From: Mauremys mutica
Lineage: Eukaryota; Chordata; Testudines; Geoemydidae
Assembly (NCBI RefSeq): GCF_020497125.1
Contig: NC_059072.1
Location: forward strand, 69,509,697 to 69,573,696
Length of the DNA: 64,000 nucleotides
Direction: 5' to 3'
Below the pieces are notes generated by a model. That model ran no database searches and was not told where the DNA came from. It saw only the letters and a program-made list of their open reading frames with translations. Made by a program: the position numbers and the translations under genes. Every line of letters starts with the position of its first letter. The first letter of the stretch is position 1. Shown piece by piece: positions 11,953 through 22,139 of the stretch.

Positions 11953-12710
11953 ATCATCATCATCATGTTCCGATTATGCCTCTGGTGTTTAGGGCAGTAA
12001 CGAAGATCCTCCACTCCTGTCTGTTTCTGGCAAGTTTTTCAATGGTTCCTCAGCTGTGCCCCAGGTTTTTCAGCTCGGCTTCCACAGTGCTTCACCCTGT
12101 TGGTTTTGGGCAGCCTCGTTTTTGCTTGACTTCCGGTGTCCATCTTATTGCTACTCTGGTGATAGAATCAGTTCCCATCCAAAGCACATGGCCAATCTGT
12201 CTCCAGCGCCTCCTGGCAATGATGGTGTTAATATCCTCTTGGCTGCACTGTGTCAATGGATCTTGGTTTGAGATTGTTCTGGGCCAAAATTTACAGAGGA
12301 TTTTTCTGAGGCATGGGTATGGAATGCAGACAGTTTGGACACGTCATACTTCCTCATTCCCCAGCATTCAGTGTTGAAAGTATGCAGCTCTGATAAACCC
12401 TGAGTTTAGTTTTGGTGTTGCATTTTGACGATTTCCAGACTGTATTTAAGCTCCTGAAGGTGTTCCTGGCTTTATTGATTCTGTTCCTGATGTCCTGGCT
12501 TGTTCCACCGTCCTGTCTGGTACTGCCCAAGTATGTGAATGTTTCTTCATTGGTGAGAACATGATCATCTATCTGTACTGGTGACGGTGAGGCAATATTA
12601 AAGGCCATGATACCTGTCTTATTCTTGTTCATTTTCAGTCCAATTTGCTGGCAGAATGTGTTGAGTTGAGTTGTTTTCCCGCTAGGGAACGCACATGTTA
12701 TTTCCATCAC
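11953..12710 (-). mobile_element. Non-LTR retrotransposon 3' fragment (RTE-like)
   Basis: The minus strand encodes the C-terminal part of an endonuclease/reverse-transcriptase polyprotein and ends in a short (ATG)n tail, seen on the plus strand as 'atcatcatcatcat' from 11953. Short 3' UTRs with simple-repeat tails are usual in RTE-type LINEs. Wording such as 'YLGST' and 'IRNRINKARN' belongs to this group and not to CR1. The sequence 3' of the open frame (11953-12353) continues the protein in broken frames. It is a different lineage from the element at 28150-30615. Confidence 0.75.
12354..12710 (-). pseudogene. RTE-like RT C-terminal fragment
   Basis: This 118-codon frame corresponds to the segment just after the RT catalytic core. 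Visible blocks are TTQLNTFCQQIGLKMNKNKT, TYLGST, DIRNRINKARNTFRSLN and TKTKLRVYQSCILSTL. The YADD block would lie upstream and is not present. After STL the conserved LYGSECW-type continuation is lost by a frame break. Non-functional remnant. Confidence 0.8.
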
Positions 12711-12752
12711 AACTCTCCATCAAGGTGGGAAGTTTTTCTTTTGCTGCAGGTG

Positions 12753-12872
12753 GGGTGACATGATGGCCTAATTTTATAGGGACAGTCTTGATATTTGGGG
12801 CTTTGTCTTATATAGATGCCTGTTATACCTCACCCCACATCCCGATTTTTCACACTTGCTACCTGGTCACCC
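12753..12872. mobile_element. Short inverted-repeat DNA element (MITE), 120 bp
   Basis: The left end GGGTGACATGATGG and the right end, reverse-complemented GGGTGACCAGGTAGC, form imperfect terminal inverted repeats. TA follows directly on the right (12873-12874), but a matching TA on the left is not clear. The interior 'cgatttttcacacttgct' is wording I associate with a common turtle repeat. Confidence 0.55.
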
Positions 12873-13078
12873 TAACTGCAGGCTTCATAAGAGTTTATAG
12901 CTGGGATGAAGTGAAGAAATATATTGCCTCATTACCCTGTCTCCGGCCAATGTCACCCACTTTTCAATCTGTGGGTCTCCCAGTGGGGACGAGATTGTAC
13001 CACCTTCCACTGTTGGACATGTTGCAGAGAGAGGACTTTATTTGTATGTCAAGGCCAGGAATAAACCCACCCATCTTC

Positions 13079-13135
13079 ATTTCCTACATTTCCTACATTT
13101 CTTTCTTTCTTTCTTTCTCTTTCTTTCTTTCTTTC
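13079..13135. repeat. (TTTC)n simple repeat
   Basis: A tract of TTTC/TTCT units with a few interruptions, preceded by two copies of 'tttcctaca'. It opens two overlapping spurious ORFs at 12788-13458. Confidence 0.95.
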
Positions 13136-13477
13136 ACCCCCTCCCAGCTCATCCTCTTCTTCCCTCCTCTGCACTACTTTCCCCAACTGCCAAAAACATT
13201 TTGCACACTGTTACAACAGCTTTGAATTCCTCTTGCTACTGTTCCTATACAAGTCCCATTGGTTCTGACTCTCCTCAGATGATTCTTTCAATCAGAGAGA
13301 AAGTTCTCCCTCCCACTGTGCTGTTTAGCATGATATCAAACAAGCTGATTAGTACCAATAGAATGATTAATTTAAAAAGACACAAAATAAAAGAAAAGAT
13401 ATTCCCCCTGCTCTGTCCCCACCCCTGGGGACAAAAAAAACTAACAAAAAGCTTTTAAGCAAAATGTTTGCCTGCAG

Positions 13478-13655
13478 AACATAAGAACAGCCATACTGGG
13501 TCAGACCAAAGGTCCATCCAGCCCAGTATCCTGTCTTCTGACGGTGGCCAATGCCAGCTGCCCCAGAGGGAATGAGCAGAACAGCAAATCATCAAGTGAT
13601 CCATTCCTTGTCGCTCAGTCCCAGCTTCTGGGAAACAGAGGCTATGGACACCAAC
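13478..13655 (-). mobile_element. CR1 LINE 3'-UTR fragment
   Basis: The plus strand reads 'catactgggtcagaccaaag' and then 'cagcccagtatcctgtc', the antisense of a CR1 3' UTR. The same wording opens the long CR1 at 57147, so both belong to one subfamily. Only the last 180 bp or so is present. Confidence 0.85.
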
Positions 13656-13744
13656 CCTGCCCAGACTTTCAGTTACTTCAAAATTCAACAGCCACATGCA
13701 CGGTATCAGCTGCTACAGAATCCACTAAATCAGCATAGTTGTCA

Positions 13745-14620
13745 GGTATGTAATACTATCATTTAAAAAAATATATGCAATATTTCCACAGCCTTTTGTG
13801 AAGATCATAGTTTATTGGACAAATGTTACTGAGTAATCAATCTTTATTTATAAAGCTGTTTTCATGCACATCACATCTTAAAGTGCTGTCGAATGAAACA
13901 CATAAAAAATATCAGTGACAGATAAAACAGGCCAAACTGCATTAAATAAACTATTCCAGACCCGGGTGATGCATATAAATTAGGAAAACACTAAAAATGG
14001 ATCAAAAAAGAAAGGTCTTTAACTTTAATTTAAATGCATGAACAGATGTGGCTGCCCTAACACCATTGGATAAACAATCCCCAAAATATGGGATGTAAGA
14101 AGGAGAATTCTGAGAGTTGCCAGGCAGACAACTAAATCCCCCCACCAGTAGGGCCCTAATTCAAAGCTCAATGAAGTCAATGGGAAGCGGACAAAATTCA
14201 GCCATGAATCCTGGTCACATGCCACCTGAGGCACGTTGCACATATGCTAAGCAGCATGGAGCTTTGGCTTGGGTCCTAAATGAAGAACTTGGAGAATATG
14301 GAGAAAAAAGCTTGTGAAGATTTGCAAGACCATGACCAGATCACTTAAGTTCTCATAGAATTGATCCTCTGCTTCTCAAGTACTAAACTAATAAAAGTAT
14401 TTGGAAAATTTCTCTTCACTCTTAATTCCATTCATTCCTGCATTCATTAGATTTTCATGTTTATTTCTACAAGATGCAGTGTGTCATCTTGACCTTTGAT
14501 TCTGAGCCACTGCAGAACTTTAAATCAGCAATTAAATGTAGAAAGGGTGACAGAGTGCTTAGTGCAATAACAATGTGCTGTTCTTTATGGTCACATTTCC
14601 AGTGTGCGCTTTTGAGCACA
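13745..14620. other. No gene seen
   Basis: AT-rich noncoding sequence with one common old-repeat phrase near 14160 ('caatgaagtcaatggga'). No domain-bearing ORF. Confidence 0.45.
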
Positions 14621-14783
14621 CTTCCTTGGGAACCTGGGGCAAGGAGTGTGATGCAGCATGGAATCTGTTTGTATCACCTTTGTATTATGAGTTATAGATA
14701 TGTAGGATATAGCTGTATTTCCAAACTTGTGCTGTGTTTCTGGGTGACCCCCCTAGACAGATTGGCATCAGCACTGCCTAGTC

Positions 14784-15141
14784 TGGTGGTGGGCAATCTG
14801 CAGCCAATGGACCGCATTTGGCCCATCAGGGTAAGCTGATTGTGGGCTGCCAGACATTTTGCAGACGTTTACTGTCCGCAGGCAGGGCCCCCTGCAGCTC
14901 CCAGTGGCTGTGGTTAATCGTTCCTGGCCAATGGGAGCTGCGGGAAGCGGCAGCCAGCACGTCCCTGCAGCCTGCTGCTTCCGGCAGCTCCCATTGGCCG
15001 GGAACAGTGAATCACGGCCACTGGGAGCTGCAAGGGGCCCTGCCTGCGGACAGTAAACATCTGCAACATGTCTCGCAGCCCGCAATCAGCTTACCCTGGT
15101 GGGCCGCATGCGGCCCGTGGCCCACAGGTTGCCCACCACTG
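14784..15141. mobile_element. Non-autonomous hAT element, about 358 bp, near-palindromic
   Basis: The left end TGGTGGTGGGCAATCTG and right end (reverse complement CAGTGGTGGGCAACCTG) match the family at 3873-4100. A GC-rich interior carries long inverted arms, for example 'cccagtggctgtgg' near 14899 against 'ccactgggagctgc' near 15018. A target duplication is not clear (gcctagtc against agctaact). It splits the LTR at 14630-15830. Confidence 0.8.
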
Positions 15142-15334
15142 AGCTAACTTGTTTGATAGCCCATAAAGGGCCATCAACTGTACAATGAACTCATTGAAAG
15201 GAACCAGAGAAGACACCTTATGAGTCAGCAAGGCATGTGGTATGCCCGTGGACCAGGAACTCTAAGGCTTCCATGCCGTGTGCTGTGAAGCTTGTATTTG
15301 GGAGACAAGAAGTACAAGCCACATGGCAAAAGAC

Positions 15335-15343
15335 GATAAAAGG
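15335..15343 (+). promoter_or_regulatory. TATA-like box of the LTR
   Basis: 'gataaaagg' lies upstream of the LTR's AATAAA. Recognised by position within the LTR; whether it still drives transcription is unknown. Confidence 0.4.
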
Positions 15344-16085
15344 CAGCTGCATCATCTCCATTTTGTCTTAAATCCTGCTTCTTGTCTTCAGTTCTGCTTC
15401 TCACCTCTGGAGCAACTTCTCTAGAAACTGAAACTCTGAACAAAGGACTGAATGACCCATCCAAGCTGTGGATGTGTTCCAGAGGGACTTTGAAGCCAGT
15501 AAACTCACCAATACTGCTAAGAACCTGATATATGGACTTTGAAGTCTTTGTATGTATGTGACTGCTTTACCATTTAACAACTCTCTTCTTGCTCTTTCTT
15601 TTTTCTTTATAATAAACCTTTAGTTTTAGATGCTAACGGATTGGCTGGCAGCATGACATTTTGGTTAAGACCCAATCTAATATTAACCTGGCAATGTGGC
15701 TGGCCCTTTGGAGTTCAGAAGAACATTTTGAATTGTGAGAAGAGTTGCAAATAACTTCTCACTGTACTGGACTTATGTGCTGTTTGGGAGTCAGAACTGG
15801 AATGCAATAAGGGGGGCTGTTGATTTCTTTTTTTTCTTCTTGATAACCAGTGGGGGGACCAGGAGCTCAGTTTGTGACTGGTTGGTGAGTCTACTTCAGT
15901 GTTAACGACCAGTCTTGGGAATATCTGCTCTCCCTTTTGCAGCCTGCCCTAATCTTGAGATTTCCAGTGAGGGCTGCCCTAGGCACATTGGCTCACAAAT
16001 TGTATAAGGAAAGAGTGGAAGAGAGTGGGAAGACTAAATCCACAGCAACATGGGATACAAACCTGCCCGGGACCCTGCTGCCCAA

Positions 16086-16346
16086 TAGGGGCAGCTCTAG
16101 GTATTTTGCCGCCCCAAGCACGGCAGGCAGACTGCCTTTAGCGGCTTGCCTGCGGGAGGTCCCCAGTCCCACAGATTCGGCGGCAGCCTGCGGGAGGTCC
16201 ACCAAAGCCACGGGACCAGCAGACCCTCCGCAGGCATGCCACCAAAGGAAACCTGCCTTCCACCCTCACGGCGACCGGCACAGCGCCCCCCATGGCTTGC
16301 CACCCCAGGCATGCGCTTGGCATGCTGGTGCCTGGAGCTGCCCCTG
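16086..16346. mobile_element. Non-autonomous hAT-like element, 261 bp
   Basis: The left end TAGGGGCAGCTCTAGG and right end (reverse complement CAGGGGCAGCTCCAGG) are terminal inverted repeats. Flanks ctgcccaa (16078-16085) and ctgcacaa (16347-16354) match at 7 of 8 positions. The interior is GC-rich with inverted arms. The ORFs at 15937-16391 on both strands are products of this GC-rich interior and are not genes. Confidence 0.85.
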
Positions 16347-16359
16347 CTGCACAAGTTGC

Positions 16360-17100
16360 TGTGGCTTTTCTGCTATTGTTGTTTGATCTAGCTAAATCAC
16401 AGCTAGAGGCAACCCATGCAAAGATGATTCCCCATTTACATTTTGAGACCTACAGTTTAACCATTTTTAATCCATGCTGCTTTTGTATCATTCTAGTTTA
16501 TTCCTTTCACTCAACTTCCTAACGAAAACCTCAAATGGTAATTTGAAAAGTGTCTGTTCCCATCACACCTGTGCTATTCGGCACTGAAAGTGAATTTTAT
16601 TTTTAAGCAGTTTCCCCTGGTATACATAAATTCAGATACAGGCTTCCCAGCAGCTGCTGCAACAGCTCCTCTAGCTGGGGAGTGATAGGTACCAAAAAGC
16701 CTAGGAAAATGCTAGTCTAACCATAAAAAGATGGGATATCTTTAAGAACATCAATTTTTAGCATGAAACTAATTTATGATATTTTGGCCCACTTAGTAAA
16801 GTGCATATACCTACACCTGGGCTTTGAGAAATGGTGAAGGGTGACAAAGATAGCCATTATTAAGTCTTGTTTAACTTGGTGATTTAAATAATTAATCCTT
16901 TTCTAACATAGCTGTTTTCCTATATGTCACAGATCAAATTCAGAGGTGTTATAAAGTAGTGGCATAAATGAATATAATTTTCATGCTGAGGGAACAGAGG
17001 GTGAGATTAATTTCTACATACTACGGTGATAATAATGAGTACATTAGAAAATGGATGAATGAATGATGGGAGTGTGGAATAAAACCCACTAAAAGAAGAT
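16360..17100. other. No gene seen
   Basis: AT-rich noncoding sequence, no recognised repeat. Confidence 0.5.
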
Positions 17101-17109
17101 GTAAGGATG

Positions 17110-17315
17110 AGATTTTCAAAGCAGTCTAGAAGATTTAATGGGGGGGTCACAAACAGGGATCGGGGGTATTGACCACTTGCTCTTCTCATATTGGTCAATG
17201 GGTGGGAGGGTTCTAAATAGAGCCTGGATAGATACAAGAAGAATTTGGGTAGAAGGAAACACATTATAGCAAAAGTGGTCTCAGTATGGAAAAGGCTGAG
17301 AACCGCTACCCTAGA
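17110..17315. mobile_element. Possible decayed hAT fragment
   Basis: The right side reads 'ggctgagaaccgcta', close to the reverse complement of a Charlie-type end (CAGTGGTTCTCAGCC), and the body has 'gggggggtcac', as in similar elements. The left inverted repeat is not visible. Confidence 0.3.
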
Positions 17316-17324
17316 CTCTTTTTA

Positions 17325-18250
17325 AAATCTCAGTCTGGGTGTATAAGGGAAGAAAATGAAAAGTGCTATGGGCTCTTTAATCTCTACATGGAGAACGACT
17401 CAAAGACACTTAAGAATAATTTTGTTTCAATATTTCATGCAAAGGGTGAGAGGTCTAATGATAAGTGATAATGTTTCCAGGATTGCAGAGCTCTGACTAA
17501 GGCCATAATCTATAAAGTGGTTGAAAATATTTAGTGCAAGCTTACTTCTCCATAAGGTTTATGTGCTGGAGCTGAGACTACTTACTGCTCAGAACAACAT
17601 TTATTTTTAAGCTGAAATATTTTCAAAATATTAAAAAGCTATGGGGAAACTTTACATTTTTAAAACTTTGGTGATATGTAAGGACATCTTCAAGGCACTT
17701 TATTTCTTCAATCAGATGCAATCATGAATGGCAATAATTCCCTGAAATATTTATCTCCTCAGTTATTTCCTGCGATATCTGCCATCCTAAAATCATGCAT
17801 AGGGTATCACAATCTGGCCCTTAGTTTGGGTAACCATGGAAATCAGATGAGAGCACAAACTGGATGCTGCAACTGCTACACCAAGCAGGTCTAGCTGGTA
17901 CTTTGCCACACCCATGAAAATACCATGTATCACTAGACTAATCCATAAGTGATTTGAGATAAATCATACCTCTGCATACGCAATGTACATGTTAATCTTG
18001 TGCTTTTTTATTTACGTCTTTTTCGAAGTATCGGGGAGACCGACCTGTCACATGTACACTGGTCAAAAGGTTCCATTATCAGTGTTCAAAGCTGGGCCTA
18101 CCCCTGTCATTCTGCCTCTCTTCCCATCTAGGCATTTATATGGCCCTCATCCCTTCCCTGCAGTGTCTGAACCCCACGCAAACATTAACACATTTATTCT
18201 CACAACCTTTCTGTGGGGCAGGAACTTATTAGCCTCACTTTTTTTATTTG
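17325..18250. other. No gene seen
   Basis: AT-rich noncoding sequence. No ORF with a domain and no recognised repeat. Confidence 0.5.
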
Positions 18251-18254
18251 TAGA

Positions 18255-18345
18255 GTCATGCATTTAAGACCCTGAGGGACCATTATGATCACCGAGTCTA
18301 ACCTCCTGAATAATACAGGCCAAAGAATTTCTCCCACTCATTCAC
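18255..18345 (-). mobile_element. CR1 LINE 3'-end fragment
   Basis: 'gagggaccattatgatcacc', 'agtctaacctcctg' and 'aatacaggccaaagaat' match, with substitutions, the CR1 3' UTR wording at 8090-8145. Only the last 90 bp or so survives. Confidence 0.75.
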
Positions 18346-19965
18346 AGATGGGAAACTAAGGCACAGAGGGTTGGATTCACGAAAGGACTTAGGTGCCTAA
18401 CTGCCACTTAAGGCACCTAAATCCCAGAATCAGGCCCCACTGGGAAGCAGAAAGAACCCTGCTCAGCTGCCACTGAACCCTCTAGCTGGCCACATTTGCT
18501 CGGCTCATATATTTTTGCAGTAAAAGTTCTCTGGGCACCTATGTTTCTGTCTCTGCGCATGTGCACTGCTTTCTCACTCTAGGCACCTGGAAGCTTAATT
18601 CCCAGTGCTATGTGTAAGTGGGGAATGGTCCCGCTATTGTGGGGAACTTTCCTGGCTTCTGTGCTACCCCAGTGAAGTGGGCTAGTGAAAGGATCTGAGT
18701 TCTCATTCCCTCTTCCTTTATCCAGAGGCCTCCCTGCCCTTGAGGACTCCCCTTCCACTCTCCTGTCTGGCAGAGTCCTTGTAACCCCAACAAGGCTGGG
18801 CCCAGGATTCCTGGGGGGCTCGACCCCCAACCCTGCTGTGGTCACTTAGGGCAGGGTGTCCCCAATCTGGGGTGCCCTCTCTGCACTGGATGCGTCCCTG
18901 ACCCATGATCATTACATACAGTTCAAAGCAAATATAATGTATTAAACAGCAATCAATTAAAAAAAATAAGAAAAAAATGGGAAAGGTTAAAGGAAAACAC
19001 GTCACCCCCCTCTGTAGCACGGGAACATCACAACCAGCATCTCTGGAATGTCAGAGCAGTTCACAGTCTGTTCCTTAGAAGTCCCAGGCCCCTTCTCAGG
19101 CCCTGGCTGTGCTGCAGGGACGCTGTGGGTTGGTCACTTGCTCTGGCGGTGGCCACACGCTCTCAGACTCTAGGTGGCAGGACACTTCTTCCCATCGCCC
19201 CCACCCCGTCAGGGTAACAATCCCCCTCCACATCTGGCCTGCAGGGCATCTTGGCTGGGGGGTGTCTCCCTGCATTTGGCCCACTGCCCAGGGTCCCCCT
19301 CACTCTCCCCAGCTGCTCCCCACACCCAGCTCCAGACTGCTCCAGCCCCAGCTCCAGCTCCACCACTCTGTCTCAGCACTGCTGCTGCTGCTGCTCTGCC
19401 TCCAGCTCCCGGGGCTACTTCTCTGGCCCCTCTGGCTCTGATTGCTGCAGCTCTCCTTCCAGGACAGGTCTGCTCTGTGGGCTGCTTCTGTGACACTGCT
19501 CCCAATACTGACCTGCTTCCTGGGGTGCTTTTCTGGCCCTCTGGCTGGCACAGCTCTGCTCCCCAGCTCAGCTTGGGCCCCTACTTTCTCCTTAGCTCAG
19601 CTCCACTCTGTCTGACCCTGGCCTCCTGACTCCCTGATTAGTCTGCCCACCCTGTCAATCAGGCTGACCTGGCTCATTGGCCTCTCCCCATTGTTCCTGG
19701 GGACTGTCAGTCTCAGGGTCCTGATTTCCCATTGACCCCTCCCCTTTTAGTGCTGGGAGCTGCCAACCAAAACACCCCCACTGAGTTTTAGTAAGGGAAC
19801 AACAGTCCCCTTACATATGCATGAACCAGGGAAAGTAGATGTTCCTCTTCCTAACTTACAGGCAGGGACCAACCTGGTAAGCGGGCTTAAAGCTCACTGA
19901 TAAGGGGGTTCTTCTTGCTCCCACTGCCTCCTCACCAGCCTCTTGCAAAAATGGTGTAGGCATCT
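18346..19965. repeat. Interspersed repeat, copy A, split by an LTR
   Basis: Outside the LTR insertion this aligns with 43960-44230: both contain a heptad-like 'aggcacct/aggcatct' phrase, then a 'tgc...gctca/ctgctttctca' region with 'attctaggc/actctaggc', then 'tatgcatgaaccagg' against 'gatgcatgaaccagg'. Copy A lacks the tRNA-like modules found downstream in copy B. The family is not known to me by name. Confidence 0.5.
18613..19815. mobile_element. Solo LTR, 1203 bp, with 4-bp target duplication
   Basis: It begins TGTAAGTGGGG and ends CCCCTTACA, an inverted TG...CA pair typical of LTRs. The flanks are TATG (18609-18612) and TATG (19816-19819). The insertion point is confirmed by copy B of the host repeat, where the corresponding uninterrupted wording 'gatgcatgaaccagg' occurs at about 44192. 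GC-rich body with a CTG run near 19379. No coding domain is attached. The overlapping ORFs at 19109-19629 on both strands are compositional. Confidence 0.85.
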
Positions 19966-20158
19966 AACCATAGGCACCAACTTCTCCTGGTGCCAGTGGG
20001 TGCTCGCCCCGCCTCGTCCCTGTCCTGACTCCATCCATGCCCCACCTCACTCCAACCCCTTCCCCAAAGTCCCTGCCCCAACTCCGCCCGCTCCCTACCC
20101 CATTGGACTCCTTCCCCAAATCCCTGCCCTGGCCCCGCCTCCTCCCCTGAGCACGCCA
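19966..20158. repeat. GC-rich interspersed repeat fragment
   Basis: C-rich wording with repeated 'ccctgcccc' and 'ccaaatccctgcc' phrases starting at 'caccaacttctcc', which resembles a common turtle repeat. Boundaries and class are unclear. Confidence 0.35.
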
Positions 20159-22016
20159 CGTTCCAGGGTTAGTTCTGCATTGTGTGAAAAAGTATTTCCT
20201 CTTGTTTGTATTAAACCTGCTGCCTATTAATTTAATCAGGTGACCCACTGTTTTGTATTGTGGTGAAGGGTACATAACACTTCTCTATTCACTTTTTCCA
20301 CACCATTCACAATTTTATAGACATCTATCATATCCTCCCTTACTCGCCTTTGTCTAACCTGAACAGCCCTAATCTTTTTAGTCTCTCCTCATATGGCAGC
20401 TGTTCCATACCCTTAATCATCTTTGTTGCACTTCCCTGAACATTTTCCAGTTCCAGTATATCATTTTTGAGATGGGGTGACAGGAACAGGACACAGTATT
20501 CCAGATGGTTGCATCATGGATTTACACAGTGACATCATGATATTTTCTGTCTTATTTTCGATCGCTTCCCTAATAGTTCTAACATACTATTAGGCTTTTT
20601 GACCATTGTTGAGCATTGAGAAGAATTTTTTCAGAGAACGATCCATGGTTACTCCAAGATCTCTTTCTTGGATGGTAACAGCTAATTTAGAACCCAGTAG
20701 AGTTGGGATTTTTTTTCTAATGTGCATTACAGTAGAATCTCAGAGTTACAAACACCTCGGGAATGGAGGTTGTTTGTAACTCTGAAATGTTCACAACTCT
20801 GAACAAAACATTATGGTGGTTCTTTCAAAAGTTTACAACTGAACATTGATTTAATACAGCATTGAAACTTTATTATGCAAAATAAAAATGTTTTAACTAT
20901 CTTAATTTAAATGAAACAAGCACCGAAACTTGTCAAATCTCTTTTTTTAAACTGTCCCTTTATTTTTTTTAGTAACTTACCTTTAACACAGTATTGTACT
21001 GTATAGTATTTCCTTTTTCTTTTTTCGGGGGGGAGTGGGAGGTGTCTGCTGCTCCCTGATTGCATACTTCCGGTTCCAAACGAGGTGTGTGGTTGACTGA
21101 TCAGTTCATAACTCTGGTGTTCAGAACTCTGAGATTCTACTGTACTTGGCACTTATCAACATTGAATTTCATCTGCCATTTATTTGCCCAGTCACTCCGT
21201 TTTCTGAGATCCCTCTGTAGCTCTTTGCAGTCTGCTTTGGATTTAACTATTCTGAGTAATTTCGTATAATCTGTCAACTTTGCAACTTCAGGGTTTACTC
21301 CTTTTTTCCAGTTCATTAATGTGAATGTTGATCAGCACTGGTCCCCATACAGATCTTTGGGGACGCAGCTGTTCTCTCTCTTCATTGTGAAAATGGACCA
21401 TTTATTCCTACCCTTTGTTTCCTACCTTTTAATTGGTCCAGGAGAGGACCTTCCCCAGGGCTACTTAGTTTCTTTAAGAACCTCTGGTAAGGAACCTTGT
21501 CAAAGGCATTCTGAAAATCCAAGTACACTGTATCAAATGTATCACCCTCGTCCAGATGCTTGTTGACTCTGTCAAAGAATTCTGATAGATTGCTCAGGCA
21601 TAATCTCCCTTTACAAAAGTCACATTGACTGCTCCCCAAGAAATCATGTATATGTGTCTGATAATTCTTTTCTTTATTATAGTTTCTATCAATTTGCTGG
21701 TTCTGATGTCAGGCTCACCTGCCTGTCATTGCCAGGTCACCTCTGAAGCCCTGTTTAAAAATTAGCATTACATTAGCCACCTTACAGTCACCTGGTACAA
21801 AGTCTGATTTCAGTGATAGGTTACAAGCCACAATTAGTAGTTCTGCAATTTCATAGCGGAGTTTCTTCAGAACTCTTGCGTGAATACCATCTGGTCTTCG
21901 TGACTTATTACTGTTTAGTTTATCAACTTGTTCTAAAACCTCTTCTACTGACGTATCACTTTGGGACAGTACTTCAGAACTATCACCGAGAAAGAACAGA
22001 TTTCCTTCCTACAATC
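20159..22016 (-). mobile_element. CR1 LINE, decayed, split by a Tigger-like element
   Basis: The minus strand carries most of CR1 ORF2 from the RT domain (right) towards the 3' UTR (left), with many stops and frame breaks. The element is cut at 20728-21144 by a TA-flanked insertion and resumes in register with CR1 wording ('tgtgcatta' then 'cttggcacttatcaacattg'). At the RT catalytic site (21266-21277, minus) the codons read LTDY where an active copy has FADD, so one catalytic aspartate is lost. It is older than the CR1 at 8059. Confidence 0.9.
20730..21142. mobile_element. Tigger/pogo-like non-autonomous element, 413 bp
   Basis: The left end CAGTAGAATCTCAGAGTT and right end AACTCTGAGATTCTACTG are perfect 18-bp inverted repeats. 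TA occurs immediately outside both ends (20728-20729, 21143-21144), the target duplication of the Tc1/mariner superfamily. The CAG-start and TA target favour the Tigger/pogo branch. The left terminus also folds on itself: 20741-20758 pairs with 20766-20784 around a 7-base loop. There is no transposase ORF. Confidence 0.9.
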
Positions 22017-22139
22017 CCTGCTTAGGCACCTAAATAAAAGTGGCCTGATAGTCAGAGGCGTTGAGCACTCAGCTCCTGTAGAAATTGTGTAATTAAGGAC
22101 ATAACTTAAAAAACCTATGTTTGAAATGTTGGTCTAATT

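Larger units (their letters stand above)
14630..15830 (+). mobile_element. Retroviral-type LTR, interrupted by a hAT element
   Basis: A TATA-like box 'gataaaagg' at 15335-15343 is followed about 270 bp later by AATAAA at 15611-15616 and a T-rich stretch, the promoter/poly(A) spacing of an LTR read on the plus strand. The wording around 15350-15640 matches a turtle LTR family that I recognise in general terms. The left boundary is uncertain because the hAT element at 14784-15141 lies within it, and no gag or pol is attached. Boundaries are approximate. Confidence 0.55.

Noticed and set aside
19109..19629. Overlapping 110- and 151-codon frames with Leu/Ser runs, suggestive of a signal peptide
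   Set aside because: They fall inside a solo LTR with a CTG/CAG run; hydrophobicity follows from CTG codons.
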